Assembly (NCBI GenBank): GCA_004292515.1
Contig: RDXB01000069.1
Location: 1 to 59,037, forward strand
Length of the DNA stretch: 59,037 nucleotides
Source of the DNA: Oscillatoriales cyanobacterium
GTDB lineage: Bacteria > Cyanobacteriota > Cyanobacteriia > CACIAM-69d
Reading direction: 5' to 3'
Shown: positions 19,281 through 28,143 of the stretch, piece by piece
Layout of the letters: each line of letters opens with the position of its first letter
Position numbering within the stretch: the stretch's first letter is position 1
The notes under the pieces: model-generated
Seen by the model: the letters and a program-made list of their open reading frames with translations, nothing else
Database searches by the model: none
Told to the model about the DNA's origin: nothing
Program-made: the position numbers and the translations under genes

Positions 19281-21508
19281 CCCGAGCGCCGCGATCGACC
19301 GCCAATAGCCATCCCTCCGACGTGCCAGAGCCACAGGCGATCGACTGGAACGATCCGACTTACTATTTCAACCGTGAGTTGAGCTGGGTGGAGTTCAACC
19401 GGCGGGTCTTGCACGAATCCCTAGACGATCGCAACCCGCTGTTGGAGCGGCTGAAGTTTTCGGCGATTTTTGGCTCCAACCTCGATGAGTTTTTTATGGT
19501 GCGGGTGGCGGCCCTGCGCAAACAGGTGGAAGCCGGGGTAGCCAAGCGCCCGCCCGACGGGCGATCGCCCCAGCAACAGCTTGTGGAAATTGCTGAACGC
19601 CTGCGCCCGATCGTCACCGAGCAGCATCAGCATTATGTGAAAACCCTTCGGCCCCTGATGGCCCAGCAGGGAATTTATTTGTTGGATTACGTTGACCTCA
19701 ACCAAGAGCAGCGATCGTATCTACATGAGCTGTTTGAGGCAGAGATTTTTCCGGTGCTGACCCCGTTGGCGGTCGATCCGGGTCACCCATTCCCCCATAT
19801 TTCCAACCTGAGTCTGAACCTGGCCGTGGTGGTTCAAGACCCAGAAACCCAGGAAGATCATTTTGGGCGGGTGAAAGTGCCCGAGAGTTTGCCCCGGTTT
19901 CTGCGCTTGCCGGCCGATGGTTTTGACCCCGCCACCCTCAGCGCCGATTGGGCCCGCCAAAACCCGGCCAAGCCTGTCTGGGCCTGCGTGGCGATCGAAC
20001 AGGCGATCGCCCACAACCTGGAAAGCCTATTTCCGGGGATGCACATTTTGGAATATCACCCCTTTCGGGTGACGCGCAACGCCGACATCGCCGTGGCCGA
20101 AGATGAGGCCGATGATTTGCTATTGGCGATCGAGCAGGAATTGCGTAAGCGGCGGCTGGGCGGCTCCGTGGTGCGCCTGGAAATTCTCGACTCGATGCCC
20201 GCGATCATCCGCGATCGGCTGCTCGAAGAACTAGAAATCACCGAAGAAAGCGTCTACCCCGTCACCGGCCTGCTGGGGATGCGGGATTTTATGAGCTTTT
20301 TGGGGTTGCCGCTGCCGGAGCTAAAAGATCCCCCCTGGAACCCAGTGATTCCCAAGCGGATTCAGCGGCTACCAGAACCCTCCGACAGCGCCCAGTATTT
20401 GGAAGGGGAAGAAGCGGGCGACTTTTTTGCGGAGATTTGCCGCCAGGACTTGTTGCTCCACCACCCCTACCATTCTTTTTCGGCCACGGTGCAGCGGTTC
20501 ATCACGGAGGCGGCCCGCGACCCAGCTGTGCTGACGATTAAGATGACGCTCTATCGCACCTCTGGCGATTCCCCGATCATTAATGCCCTGATTGATGCGG
20601 CGGAAAACGGCAAGCAAGTGGTGGTGTTGGTGGAGCTGAAGGCCCGGTTTGATGAGGAAAACAACATCAACTGGGCCCGCAAGCTGGAAAGTGCCGGGGT
20701 GCACGTGGTCTATGGGCTGGTGGGCTTAAAAACCCACACCAAGATTGTGCTGGTGGTGCGTAAGGAAGCCGAGGGACTGCGGCGCTATGTGCATATCGGC
20801 ACAGGTAATTACAACCCCAAAACCGCCAAACTCTATACGGATGTGGGCTTGCTCAGTTGTCGGCCCGAGCTGGGGGCTGATTTAACTGACCTGTTCAACT
20901 ACTTAACGGGTTATTCACGCCAGCGATCGTACCGCAAGCTGTTGGTGGCTCCGGTGAACATGCGCGATCGAATGGTGGCCTTGATTCAACGGGAGCGCGA
21001 CCAGGCCCGCGAAGGGCGATCGGGCCGGATCGTGGCCAAAATGAACGCCCTCGTCGATCCGGTCATTATTCGAGCGCTCTATGAAGCCTCCCAGGCCGGG
21101 GTGCAGATTGATTTGATTGTGCGCGGCATTTGTTGCCTGCGGCCCGGTTTGCCGGGGGTGAGCGATCGAATCCGAGTTTTGAGCATTGTTGGGCGGTTTC
21201 TGGAACATTCGCGGATTTTCTATTTCAACAATGGCGGCGCGGATGAGGTCTACATTGGCAGCGCAGATTGGATGCCCCGCAACTTGACTCGACGGGTGGA
21301 AGCAATCACGCCGATCGATGATCCCGACCTGTTGCAAGAACTCCAGGCGATCGTGGGGGTGATGTTGGCCGACACGCGCAATGCCTGGGAACTGCAACCG
21401 GACGGCAGCTATGGGCAACGGCAACCCACGGGCAAAGCGTCTCCCCAGGCTTCCCAAGTGCTGTTGATGCAGTTGGCGGAACAAGAGGCGGCTAGCACAG
21501 GCGGTTGA
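19277..21508 (+). CDS. ppk: polyphosphate kinase 1
   Basis: Reversibly polymerises the gamma-phosphate of ATP into inorganic polyphosphate, the phosphate store of cyanobacteria. It is 743 aa with all four PPK1 domains: the N domain (YYFNRELSWVEFNRRVLHE), the head domain (FGSNLDEFFMVRVAALRKQVEAG) and the two phospholipase-D-like catalytic domains. Active-site blocks include DLLLHHPYHSF, LTIKMTLYRTSGDSPI, VVLVELKARFDEENNI, the autophosphorylated His in VGLKTHTKI and HIGTGNYNPKTAKLYTD. The start overlaps the stop of the upstream 78-aa gene. The downstream glycosyltransferase starts 4 bp after its stop, so the three form one operon. No ppx or Pho box was found nearby. Confidence 0.96.
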   Translation: MTRAPRSTANSHPSDVPEPQAIDWNDPTYYFNRELSWVEFNRRVLHESLDDRNPLLERLKFSAIFGSNLDEFFMVRVAALRKQVEAGVAKRPPDGRSPQQQLVEIAERLRPIVTEQHQHYVKTLRPLMAQQGIYLLDYVDLNQEQRSYLHELFEAEIFPVLTPLAVDPGHPFPHISNLSLNLAVVVQDPETQEDHFGRVKVPESLPRFLRLPADGFDPATLSADWARQNPAKPVWACVAIEQAIAHNLESLFPGMHILEYHPFRVTRNADIAVAEDEADDLLLAIEQELRKRRLGGSVVRLEILDSMPAIIRDRLLEELEITEESVYPVTGLLGMRDFMSFLGLPLPELKDPPWNPVIPKRIQRLPEPSDSAQYLEGEEAGDFFAEICRQDLLLHHPYHSFSATVQRFITEAARDPAVLTIKMTLYRTSGDSPIINALIDAAENGKQVVVLVELKARFDEENNINWARKLESAGVHVVYGLVGLKTHTKIVLVVRKEAEGLRRYVHIGTGNYNPKTAKLYTDVGLLSCRPELGADLTDLFNYLTGYSRQRSYRKLLVAPVNMRDRMVALIQRERDQAREGRSGRIVAKMNALVDPVIIRALYEASQAGVQIDLIVRGICCLRPGLPGVSDRIRVLSIVGRFLEHSRIFYFNNGGADEVYIGSADWMPRNLTRRVEAITPIDDPDLLQELQAIVGVMLADTRNAWELQPDGSYGQRQPTGKASPQASQVLLMQLAEQEAASTGG

Positions 21509-21512
21509 CAGC

Positions 21513-23039
21513 ATGACCGAGCAGGGGCGATCGACCGGTGCGACGGGTGCTATGGCGGCCCAGCAATTGCGATCGCTGCGATCGGCCATTTGCGATCGCC
21601 CCCAGCAGGCCGAGCTATACGTGCAGCTAGCCCAGGCGTTGGGTCAGTTGGAGCGTTGGCCCTCGGCGATCGCCGCGCTGATGCGGGCGGGCGAGCTGGC
21701 TCCCACGGCTTGGCGGTTGTGGCTGGCGGCGGCCCAAGGAGCGGAAGGGTTGGGCGATTGGGTTGGAGCGATCCGGGCCTATATGCGCCTGTTGCAGGCC
21801 AATGCCAATAGTGCCAATGGTTGCTTTGGGATGGCGCGATCGCTCCGCAGCCTCCAGCGGGATGCCGACGCGGCCGCCTGTGAGCATTGGCAACTGTCGC
21901 CGGAGTTGGTGCGGGAATTTGCCCGGCTCGATCGCCCCTTTGATTGGCGATCGGCCCACGAGCTACCCGGCGTAACGGCTCACTGGCTACCGGCGATCGC
22001 ACCCTATCCACCCTTGAATCCGGCCCGGATGGTGGGGCCAGTGCATCCCCATTTACACCCGGAGACTGCGCCCCAGTTGCCGCCCTTGCCCCAACCGGGT
22101 GTGGTGGCGATCGACCAAGGGCGGGTGCAAATCAGCCAGCTCGGGATCAGTTGCACCACCGCCGATCACGCTGTGGTGGCGGAGGTTTCCGGCGGCATTG
22201 CAGCCCTGCAAGCGGCCACCCAACCCCCACCGGTTCACCACTTATCGGGGACAGCCGCATTGTTGTCCGTCCGCTTTCGGCCCAACTATTGGCATTGGTT
22301 GGTGGATTGCTTGCCCCGGCTAGACTGGTTGCGACAAGCGGGGTTTGATTGGGCGGCGATCGACTGGTTTGTGGTCGATCGGCTCGATTACCCCTTCCAA
22401 CGGGCCACCCTGGAGCAGTTGGGCATCAATCCGGGTCGGGTGGTTTGCAGCGACGAGTTCCCGCACCTGCAAGCCGATCGGCTGTTGACCCTGCCCCCGG
22501 TCGGCCGCTGCACGCCCGTTTCCGACAACAGCTTCACCCCCCAGACCCGCGACTTTTTGCGGCGGGAATTTTTGCCCCTGGCCGAGGCGATCGACCCGGC
22601 AGATTGCCCGGCCCGGCTCTACATCACCCGCCGACAAAACGTGAAGCATCGCCGATTGGTCAACGAGGCAGAACTTTGGCCCCTACTGCAACAGCGGGGA
22701 TTTCAGGCGGTGGATCTGGATGGGCTGAGTTTGGGTCACCAAGCCGCTCTGTTTGCACGGGCCGAGGCGATCGTAGCTCCCCACGGGGCCGGGCTAACCA
22801 ACTTGGCCTACGCGACACCGGGGGCGATCGTGGTGGAGCTGTTGCCGCCACGCTATGTGGCCAACTTCTTTTGGCTGGCGGCCAATTGTGGTGGGTTAGA
22901 TTACTGGGCCGTGTTAGGGCGCGAAACCCTGCCCCCCTTGCCGCCCGATGATTGGATCGCCCATACCCAAGCCTACCGAGATGATTTAGAACTCGATCGC
23001 GAGCGGCTGCGGGAAACCCTCGATCAAGCAGGTTTGTAG
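21513..23039 (+). CDS. GT61-type glycosyltransferase with TPR-like N-terminus
   Basis: 508 aa. Residues about 15-125 are helical and resemble tetratricopeptide units (AELYVQLAQALGQLERWPSAIAAL, WRLWLAAAQGAEGLGDWVGAIRAY). The second half matches the GT61/DUF563 family: NYWHWLVDCLPRL (about 269-281), LYITRRQNVKHRRLVNE, and APHGAGLTNLAYATPGAIVVELLPP near residue 425. The last is the hallmark nucleotide-sugar-binding end of the family. It is expected to transfer a pentose or hexosamine to a surface glycan. No signal peptide; cytosolic or membrane-associated. It starts 4 bp after ppk, so it is cotranscribed, though a functional link to polyphosphate is not established. The acceptor and donor are unknown. 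Confidence 0.8.
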   Translation: MTEQGRSTGATGAMAAQQLRSLRSAICDRPQQAELYVQLAQALGQLERWPSAIAALMRAGELAPTAWRLWLAAAQGAEGLGDWVGAIRAYMRLLQANANSANGCFGMARSLRSLQRDADAAACEHWQLSPELVREFARLDRPFDWRSAHELPGVTAHWLPAIAPYPPLNPARMVGPVHPHLHPETAPQLPPLPQPGVVAIDQGRVQISQLGISCTTADHAVVAEVSGGIAALQAATQPPPVHHLSGTAALLSVRFRPNYWHWLVDCLPRLDWLRQAGFDWAAIDWFVVDRLDYPFQRATLEQLGINPGRVVCSDEFPHLQADRLLTLPPVGRCTPVSDNSFTPQTRDFLRREFLPLAEAIDPADCPARLYITRRQNVKHRRLVNEAELWPLLQQRGFQAVDLDGLSLGHQAALFARAEAIVAPHGAGLTNLAYATPGAIVVELLPPRYVANFFWLAANCGGLDYWAVLGRETLPPLPPDDWIAHTQAYRDDLELDRERLRETLDQAGL

Positions 23040-23064
23040 TGATCGTCCTTGTACCAATGTCCTC

Positions 23065-23157
23065 ATGCCCATTTCGTGAATTGATGCTACTCAAGATTCT
23101 TGTCTGACAAGGGTTTCAGCGCAGGATTTGTAGCATTGGTAATCGAAACTGATATGA
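23065..23157 (+). repeat. repeat family 2, copy B
   Basis: Aligns without gaps with 10847-10939 along about 91 bp, the great majority of positions being identical. It is in inverted orientation to the partial copy at 23615-23660, so the two bracket roughly 600 bp. Confidence 0.75.
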
Positions 23158-23416
23158 CGGGTCGAGTTGCGGACAATTCAGATTTCAGTAGATACTATTG
23201 ATGATCATAATGATCAGCTCGATCGCCTAGTCAGGATAGAGTGCAGCTCAAAGGTACTGGACATTGTGAAATGACAGTCAACACCACAGGTTTTGGGGAT
23301 GGTTGCTATTAGGTGATAGGTTCTTTGAAGAATTGCTAGCTTAGTCAGTGCTTCAGGAATTAATCATAATCTTGCCATGTCACTACTTCGTGGTTTTTGG
23401 GCGTTTCTTAGGGTGC

Positions 23417-23573
23417 TAAGGGGTGTCGTCACATCACCGAAAACTTCGACTCTATCATTAGCAGATCGTGAGTGAATTGTGGAATGGCAAGGAGTCTAAA
23501 TCCCTTATAACAACAGTTGGGCACTGGAAATCAACCGTTTCAGCTTGCCCCTAGGAAATAACGACAGCCCCTA
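23417..23573 (-). repeat. MITE-like element
   Basis: Left end TAAGGGGTGTCGTCACATCA and right end AATAACGACAGCCCCTA fit the family terminal repeats including terminal TA. Internal GGCAAGGAGTCTAAATCCCTT and TGGAAATCAACCGTTTCAGC match the family in minus orientation. It is located inside the family-2 inverted pair. Confidence 0.7.
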
Positions 23574-23614
23574 ATACCTACTTCTTTGGCGTATCAACTT
23601 TGTTTTTTCAGACC

Positions 23615-23660
23615 TCTTCTCAGGCAAGAATCTTGAATAGCATCAATTCAAGACATTGGG
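23615..23660 (-). repeat. repeat family 2, inverted partial copy
   Basis: The reverse complement reads TGAATTGATGCTATTCAAGA followed by TTCTTGCCTGAGAAG, matching the start of copies A and B. It ends next to a TAA that closes the upstream reading frame of the damaged glycosyltransferase-like gene. Confidence 0.65.
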
Positions 23661-23745
23661 GTAACCACAAAATTGGGGCATCTCACAAGAGCAGCATTCA
23701 CCTGCTGGCTCTCTAGTCTATGGCCCGGATTTTGAATATTGTCGT

Positions 23746-24606
23746 TTGCTCTGCCAGAGCATGGAGAAATTTGTTGACCCTCCAGTGTTGCATTATCTAG
23801 TAGTTGACCGGCGAGATTTACAACTGTTTCAGCAGTTAGCAAACCGTTATACGGAAGTGATTACGGTTGAAGATATTTTGCCCTGGTGGATTCGCCGACT
23901 GCCCGGAGTGCCCAAGGCTTGGTTCAGCTTGAAGACCCCCCCTATCCGCAATTGGCTACTTCAGCAAATTGTCAAGATTCAAACGGCTCGCCAAATTAAT
24001 GGCGAGGTTGCCGTTTTCATTGATTCTGATGTGGCGTTTATTCGCCCATTCAATTTCCAGAGCCTAATGCGTGATGGTTTAGTGCGCTTGTATGACGAGC
24101 CTGGTGGCAATCCTGAAGGAATGGATACCCCCCACGCTAAGTGGCATGAAACTGCTAGTCAGTTATTGGGCATCTCACCAACGCCGATGCCTGCGCCAGA
24201 TTATGTGGGCAATTTGATCACCTGGCGCAAAGATAACGTGGTGAAGATGTGCGATCGAATGGCTGAGATTTCCGGCCGTGATTGGATTCAAACCCTGGGA
24301 CGAGTTTGGCATTTTTCCGAATACACGCTGTATGGCACATTTGTCGATCGCCTGTTGGGTGAAAATACTGGGCACTACCGCGAAGCCAACAAACTTTGCT
24401 TTGACTATTTCACGCATGTAACGCTTTCCGACCTAGAAACCCGCCAACTCCTGACCCAGGTTCAGCCTGACCAGATTGCAGTGATGATGGCTTCTAAGGC
24501 TCGGATGAGTGTCGAACAATATCAACCGCTTCTGGAAATTTTGGGAACCACCCTTGACCCAGAAGAACTGAAGAGCAAGTTATTGGCAGACTATCCCTCG
24601 GTGTAG
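23746..24606 (+). CDS. DUF6492-type glycosyltransferase-like protein, probably 5'-damaged
   Basis: About 286 aa from the first usable start (TTG 23746). HYLVVDRRDLQLFQQL, ITVEDILPWWIRRLPG, the FIDSDVAFIRPF segment (DxD-like) and later YTLYGTFVDRLLG are typical of the DUF6492 family of GT-A-like proteins of cyanobacteria and proteobacteria. The homologous frame extends further upstream (YGPDFEYCRLLCQS is encoded from about 23719), matching the missing family N-terminus. However, there is no ATG, GTG or TTG between the stop at 23662 and TTG 23746. Base composition is visibly less GC-rich than neighbours, hinting at acquisition. The gene therefore either uses an atypical start, makes a shortened protein, or is a pseudogene broken when the adjacent repeat arrived. 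Confidence 0.65.
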   Translation: MLCQSMEKFVDPPVLHYLVVDRRDLQLFQQLANRYTEVITVEDILPWWIRRLPGVPKAWFSLKTPPIRNWLLQQIVKIQTARQINGEVAVFIDSDVAFIRPFNFQSLMRDGLVRLYDEPGGNPEGMDTPHAKWHETASQLLGISPTPMPAPDYVGNLITWRKDNVVKMCDRMAEISGRDWIQTLGRVWHFSEYTLYGTFVDRLLGENTGHYREANKLCFDYFTHVTLSDLETRQLLTQVQPDQIAVMMASKARMSVEQYQPLLEILGTTLDPEELKSKLLADYPSV

Positions 24607-24674
24607 CCCAACCGAGGCTGCAGCCTTGGACAAGTTTCCATTGGGATTGGCAATTATTGGGATTGGCAATTATT

Positions 24675-24744
24675 AGACTGCTTGCGCGAGACTGCTTGCA
24701 CGAGACTGCTTGCACGAGACTGCTTGCACGAGACTGCTTGCGCG
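24675..24744. repeat. tandem repeat, 5 x 14 bp
   Basis: Five head-to-tail copies of AGACTGCTTGCRCG without spacers. The outer two have GCGCG and the inner three GCACG, so expansion of an inner unit is likely. It is immediately preceded by two copies of TTGGGATTGGCAATTA (24641-24672). Confidence 0.9.
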
Positions 24745-24947
24745 GATCAGTCGGCAGACCTTTATCTGTTATCTGTTGATTAACCCTATTATCCCTTGAT
24801 CCCCTCAACCCCTTTGCCCAAGATCGGCGAAGGGGTGCGGGAACTGGGCAGGGTTTGAGGGGGGTTGAAAACCCCTTTACGAGTGCAGCGATCGAGCCAT
24901 GACCGATCGACCTGGAGCTTCTGGAAAAACATCAAAAAAATATCGCT

Positions 24948-24981
24948 AAAAAATCCCGATCCTCCGCTGGGAAGGATCGGG
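24948..24981 (-). terminator. intrinsic terminator of ndhD
   Basis: On the minus strand, about 75 bp after the ndhD stop, a 9-bp stem CCCGATCCT / AGGATCGGG is followed by TTTTTT. Confidence 0.8.
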
Positions 24982-25056
24982 ACTGAAGGAACACCCGCAT
25001 CGAGATGGACGAGTGATGGTGCAATCGCTCGGGGGCGATTGCCACAAATCAGGGGC

Positions 25057-26661
25057 TTAGTTGGTGCGGACTGACACTGCTAGATCTGTGTCTGCCAGCT
25101 TGGGCGCATTCAACACGGCTGAGTAAAAGCGAGAATCCTGAGCCTTAGCCACCACTGCAAAGCTGCTGCGGACTCGGCTCGCCACTTCCGTGGATTTCAG
25201 GTCGTAGGTTTGGGTAGCCAGTTTGGGATAGATACCCACGCCCACGATCGGGGCCAGCAAGACCAGGGCGATCGCCAGTTCTCGCAGCTTCAGATCCGAC
25301 CAGTTCACCTCAGCCAAAGCGGCATTTTCCTGGCCGTAGAAAATTTCCCGCAGCATCGACAGCAGATAAACGGCCGAGAGAATCACCCCCACTGCTGCCA
25401 AGACAACAACGGTGGCTCGGAACGGAGCGCTGTAGACCTCGCTGGTGGCGACACCTAGGAACACGGTCAGCTCACCCACAAAGCCGCTCATCCCCGGCAA
25501 TGCCAAGGAAGCCATCGCCGTGGCCACAAACAGGGCGAAGGTACGGGGCATTTTTTGACCAATGCCGCCCATGTCGTCGATCGAGAGGGTGTGGGTGCGC
25601 TCGTAGGTCACGCCGGTCAGGAAGAACATCGCCGCCGCAATCAAACCGTGGGAGACCATTTGCAGTACTGCGCCGCTGAGACCCACATCGGTGAAGGAGG
25701 CAATCCCCAATAGGACAAAGCCCATGTGCGACATCGACGAATAGGCAATCCGTCGCTTCAGGTTGCGTTGGGCAAAGGCGTTTAATGCGCCGTAGATGAT
25801 GTTGACGACTCCGAGGATGGCCAAGACGGGGGCGAAGTAGATGTGCGCATTGGGCAGCATCTCCATGTTCATCCGAATCAACCCATAGCCGGCCATCTTC
25901 AACAGCACGCCGGCCAGCAGCATGGAGACGGGGGTGGGAGCTTCGCCGTGGGCATCGGGCAACCAAGTGTGACCGGGGAAGGCGGGCAACTTGACGAGGA
26001 AGGCGATCGAGAAGGCCGCATAGAGCAGCAGTTCCGCCGACAGGGAATAGTTCTTTAGCCCCAGAGCATCCATGTCAAAGGTGACTGGGCCGCCCGAGAA
26101 GGCCATGGTCAAGGCTGCTACCAGAATGAACAGGGAAGCCAGGGCCGTGTAGAGGATAAATTTGGTGGCGGCGTAGCGGCGCTTGGCTCCACCCCAAATT
26201 GAAATCAAGAGGTAAATCGGCACCAGCTCCAGTTCCCACATCAGGAAGAACAGAAGTAGGTCTTTGGCCACAAACACCCCAATCTGGGCGCTATACATGG
26301 CCAGCAGCAGGGTGTAAAACAGGCGGGGTCTCTTGGTGACGTTCCAAGATGCCCCGATCGCCAGGGTGGTGACCAATCCCGTCAGCGCCACCAGCGGCAT
26401 GGAGATGCCGTCGATCGCCAAAGACCAGTTCAAGCCGATTTGTGGTAACCAGGCGTAGGTTTCTGCCAACTGGAATTCGGTGTTGCTGAAATCAAACTGC
26501 CCAAAGCAGGTGTAGGAAACCAGCGCCAACTCCACAATGCCCACCGCCAGTGCATACCAACGGATGGTTTTTCCGTCGCGATCGGGCAGGAAGGGAATCG
26601 GCAACGCTGCCACCAAGGGCAGAAGCGTAATCAAACTTAACCAGGGGAATGTTGCGTCCAT
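25057..26661 (-). CDS. ndhD: NAD(P)H-quinone oxidoreductase subunit 4 (NdhD)
   Basis: A membrane proton-pumping subunit of the thylakoid NDH-1 complex used in respiration and cyclic electron flow. It is 534 aa with about 14 predicted membrane helices. [20 protein letters not shown] at the N-terminus, [12 protein letters not shown], the key Glu in [39 protein letters not shown] and [18 protein letters not shown] are all standard. It resembles the NdhD1/D2 class of the NDH-1L complex rather than the CO2-uptake classes D3/D4, because of overall similarity to NdhD1. It is monocistronic here; ndhF is not adjacent. It ends at a good intrinsic terminator. Confidence 0.92.
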   Translation of the reverse strand: MDATFPWLSLITLLPLVAALPIPFLPDRDGKTIRWYALAVGIVELALVSYTCFGQFDFSNTEFQLAETYAWLPQIGLNWSLAIDGISMPLVALTGLVTTLAIGASWNVTKRPRLFYTLLLAMYSAQIGVFVAKDLLLFFLMWELELVPIYLLISIWGGAKRRYAATKFILYTALASLFILVAALTMAFSGGPVTFDMDALGLKNYSLSAELLLYAAFSIAFLVKLPAFPGHTWLPDAHGEAPTPVSMLLAGVLLKMAGYGLIRMNMEMLPNAHIYFAPVLAILGVVNIIYGALNAFAQRNLKRRIAYSSMSHMGFVLLGIASFTDVGLSGAVLQMVSHGLIAAAMFFLTGVTYERTHTLSIDDMGGIGQKMPRTFALFVATAMASLALPGMSGFVGELTVFLGVATSEVYSAPFRATVVVLAAVGVILSAVYLLSMLREIFYGQENAALAEVNWSDLKLRELAIALVLLAPIVGVGIYPKLATQTYDLKSTEVASRVRSSFAVVAKAQDSRFYSAVLNAPKLADTDLAVSVRTN

Positions 26662-26985
26662 TGACTCTACCCGGCTGCAAAGGTCGGGTATGAACTCGAT
26701 GTGGGGAGTGTTAGGGATAATTACTTACCTGGATTTAGTTTAATAAACTTTACATAGAGTGACCAATCATTTTTCCTGATAATTACAATTTGTTTCAAAA
26801 AGTTAAGTTCATGTCCCTGTTCGATCGCTAATGGGGATCAGGCTGAAACAGTTAATTTTCCGTACCCCAGTTGTCGAGACCAGGGGATCAAGACCCTTGC
26901 TGCCCCTGGTCTCGTCACGGTGGAATCAGAGTTGTAGGCAAGATGGGTTGCAAGCTAGATGGCGATGTACCCTAGACCCTAGACC
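26662..26985. other. intergenic region upstream of ndhD
   Basis: 324 bp. The half near ndhD (26725-26800) is AT-rich, with TAATAAACTTTACATAGAGTG-like sequence, and is the probable ndhD promoter. The other half is a degenerate MITE-like element. No gene is seen. Confidence 0.5.
26815..26960 (+). repeat. MITE-like element, degenerate
   Basis: GGCTGAAACAGTTAATTTTC, CGTACCCCAGTTGTCGAGAC, CCCTTGCTGCCCCTGGTCTC and GTCACGGTGGAATCAGAG match the internal order of the family. The terminal repeats are worn and the ends approximate. Confidence 0.6.
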
Positions 26986-28014
26986 CTAAAGCGTGATCGG
27001 GCGGGCGCTGTTGGGCAATTCCCCGGCAAATTCTGGGAGCGGGGCGGCGGTGATCGATCGAAACTCGCCAGTGAGGGGATGGTGAAACCCGAGGGTTTGG
27101 GCGTGTAACCAATAGCCACAGTCCCCTGGGAGAGCCGATCGCCCCGATCGCTCTGGGTTGGTTGATTCTGGATTGGTTGATTCTGGGTTGATTAGTTCTG
27201 AGTCGATCACCGCCCGCGGCACACCGCCCAGCCCGTAGAGCGGATCGCCCAGCAACGGAAAACCAGCCGCCGCCAGATGGATCCGAATTTGGTGGGGGCG
27301 ACCGGTCAGGATCGTCACTTCGATCAGCATTCGATCGCCCGATCGCCGCAACACGCGACAGTCACTGCGGGCAAAAGCTCCGTCGTCCGTTGCTGCGTAT
27401 AAATAGCCAAGGGTGGGATGCGCCAGTTTGCCGATCGGTTGTTCGATTGTGAAGCGATCAGGCGCATGGCCACCGCTAGCCAGGGCCAGATAAACCTTGT
27501 GCAGTTGTCGATCGCGCATTTGTTGGGTCAGGGCCGAGCGGGCCCGAGTCGATCGGGCCAGCAACACCAGCCCCGAAGTGCCGCGCCCCAAACGGTGGAT
27601 CGGCACGGGCGTTTCCTGGGGATAGCGGTGTTGCAATTGTCCCAACAGGGTGTGGCGCAAAAAGCCGCCCGCTGGCATGACGGGCAACCCCGACGGCTTT
27701 TCGACCACCAGCACTGCTGCATCTTCATAGTGCACGGCAAAATTCAGGGGCACGGCCGGCTCCACCCAAGGCGGCCGGTGATAAGCCAGTTGTTGCCCCC
27801 GTCGCAGCACCCAAGCCGGATCTACCGGCGCACCATCACACAAAATTTGGCCCGCAACCAGGCGATCGCGCCATTCTTCCTCGCTGGAGTGGGGGTAGCG
27901 CTGGCTGTAGTAGGCCAGGGCGGTTTGTCCCTCGCTGGTGCGATCAATCCGATCGCGATAAATCCAGCCAGAGTTCAACCCTGGCAACTCAGCGCTGCTT
28001 CCAAAATTCGACAA
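26986..28014 (-). CDS. RluA-family pseudouridine synthase lacking the catalytic Asp
   Basis: 342 aa. A weak N-terminal S4-like region (WRDRLVAGQILCDGAPVDPAWVLRRGQQLAYHRPPW) is followed by the pseudouridine synthase fold (VLVVEKPSGLPVMPAGG, then VPIHRLGRGTSGLVLLARS, then LTGRPHQIRIHLAAAGFPLLGDPLYG). In active RluA enzymes the motif is HRLDxxTSG and the Asp is the nucleophile; here it is HRLGRGTSG. The same substitution occurs in a plant/cyanobacterial subfamily, so it is probably ancestral rather than a sequencing error. The protein may bind RNA without modifying it or use another residue. Near the C-terminus a 15-bp in-frame repeat (27154-27198) encodes repeats of NPEST. It is divergent from ycf66. 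Confidence 0.8.
   Translation of the reverse strand: MSNFGSSAELPGLNSGWIYRDRIDRTSEGQTALAYYSQRYPHSSEEEWRDRLVAGQILCDGAPVDPAWVLRRGQQLAYHRPPWVEPAVPLNFAVHYEDAAVLVVEKPSGLPVMPAGGFLRHTLLGQLQHRYPQETPVPIHRLGRGTSGLVLLARSTRARSALTQQMRDRQLHKVYLALASGGHAPDRFTIEQPIGKLAHPTLGYLYAATDDGAFARSDCRVLRRSGDRMLIEVTILTGRPHQIRIHLAAAGFPLLGDPLYGLGGVPRAVIDSELINPESTNPESTNPERSGRSALPGDCGYWLHAQTLGFHHPLTGEFRSITAAPLPEFAGELPNSARPITL
27154..27198 (-). repeat. in-frame 3 x 15 bp repeat inside pseudouridine synthase gene
   Basis: TGGGTTGGTTGATTC, TGGATTGGTTGATTC and TGGGTTGATTAGTTC in tandem. On the coding strand they give successive NPEST-like pentapeptides inserted between conserved blocks, so length changes would not shift the frame. 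Confidence 0.85.
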
Positions 28015-28143
28015 CGGTGGCGGCTCCTGATTGCTGGCGGCTGCGATCCCTAGCGAAATTTTCGGGGAATGGGGCGATCGGGCACAATGGATTCAGCCCG
28101 TTGGCGATCGCCCGCCGACGCATCCCCAAGAGGACTCTTTCCC

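Larger units (their letters stand above)
23040..23745. other. repeat-rich spacer between two glycosyltransferase genes
   Basis: Contains copy B of repeat family 2 (23065-23157), a MITE-like element (23417-23573) and an inverted partial copy of family 2 (about 23615-23660). The remaining 23160-23416 stretch shows no gene. The right part runs into the homologous but startless beginning of the DUF6492-like gene. Confidence 0.6.
24607..25056. other. intergenic region with short tandem repeats
   Basis: 450 bp between convergent genes. It carries two copies of a 16-bp unit (24641-24672), five copies of a 14-bp unit (24675-24744), a hairpin-forming GGGGTTGAAAACCCC tract near 24865 and the ndhD terminator. 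No gene is seen. Confidence 0.6.

Noticed and set aside
24675-24744. Possible CRISPR array
   Set aside because: Units are only 14 bp and abut without spacers; no cas genes in the window.
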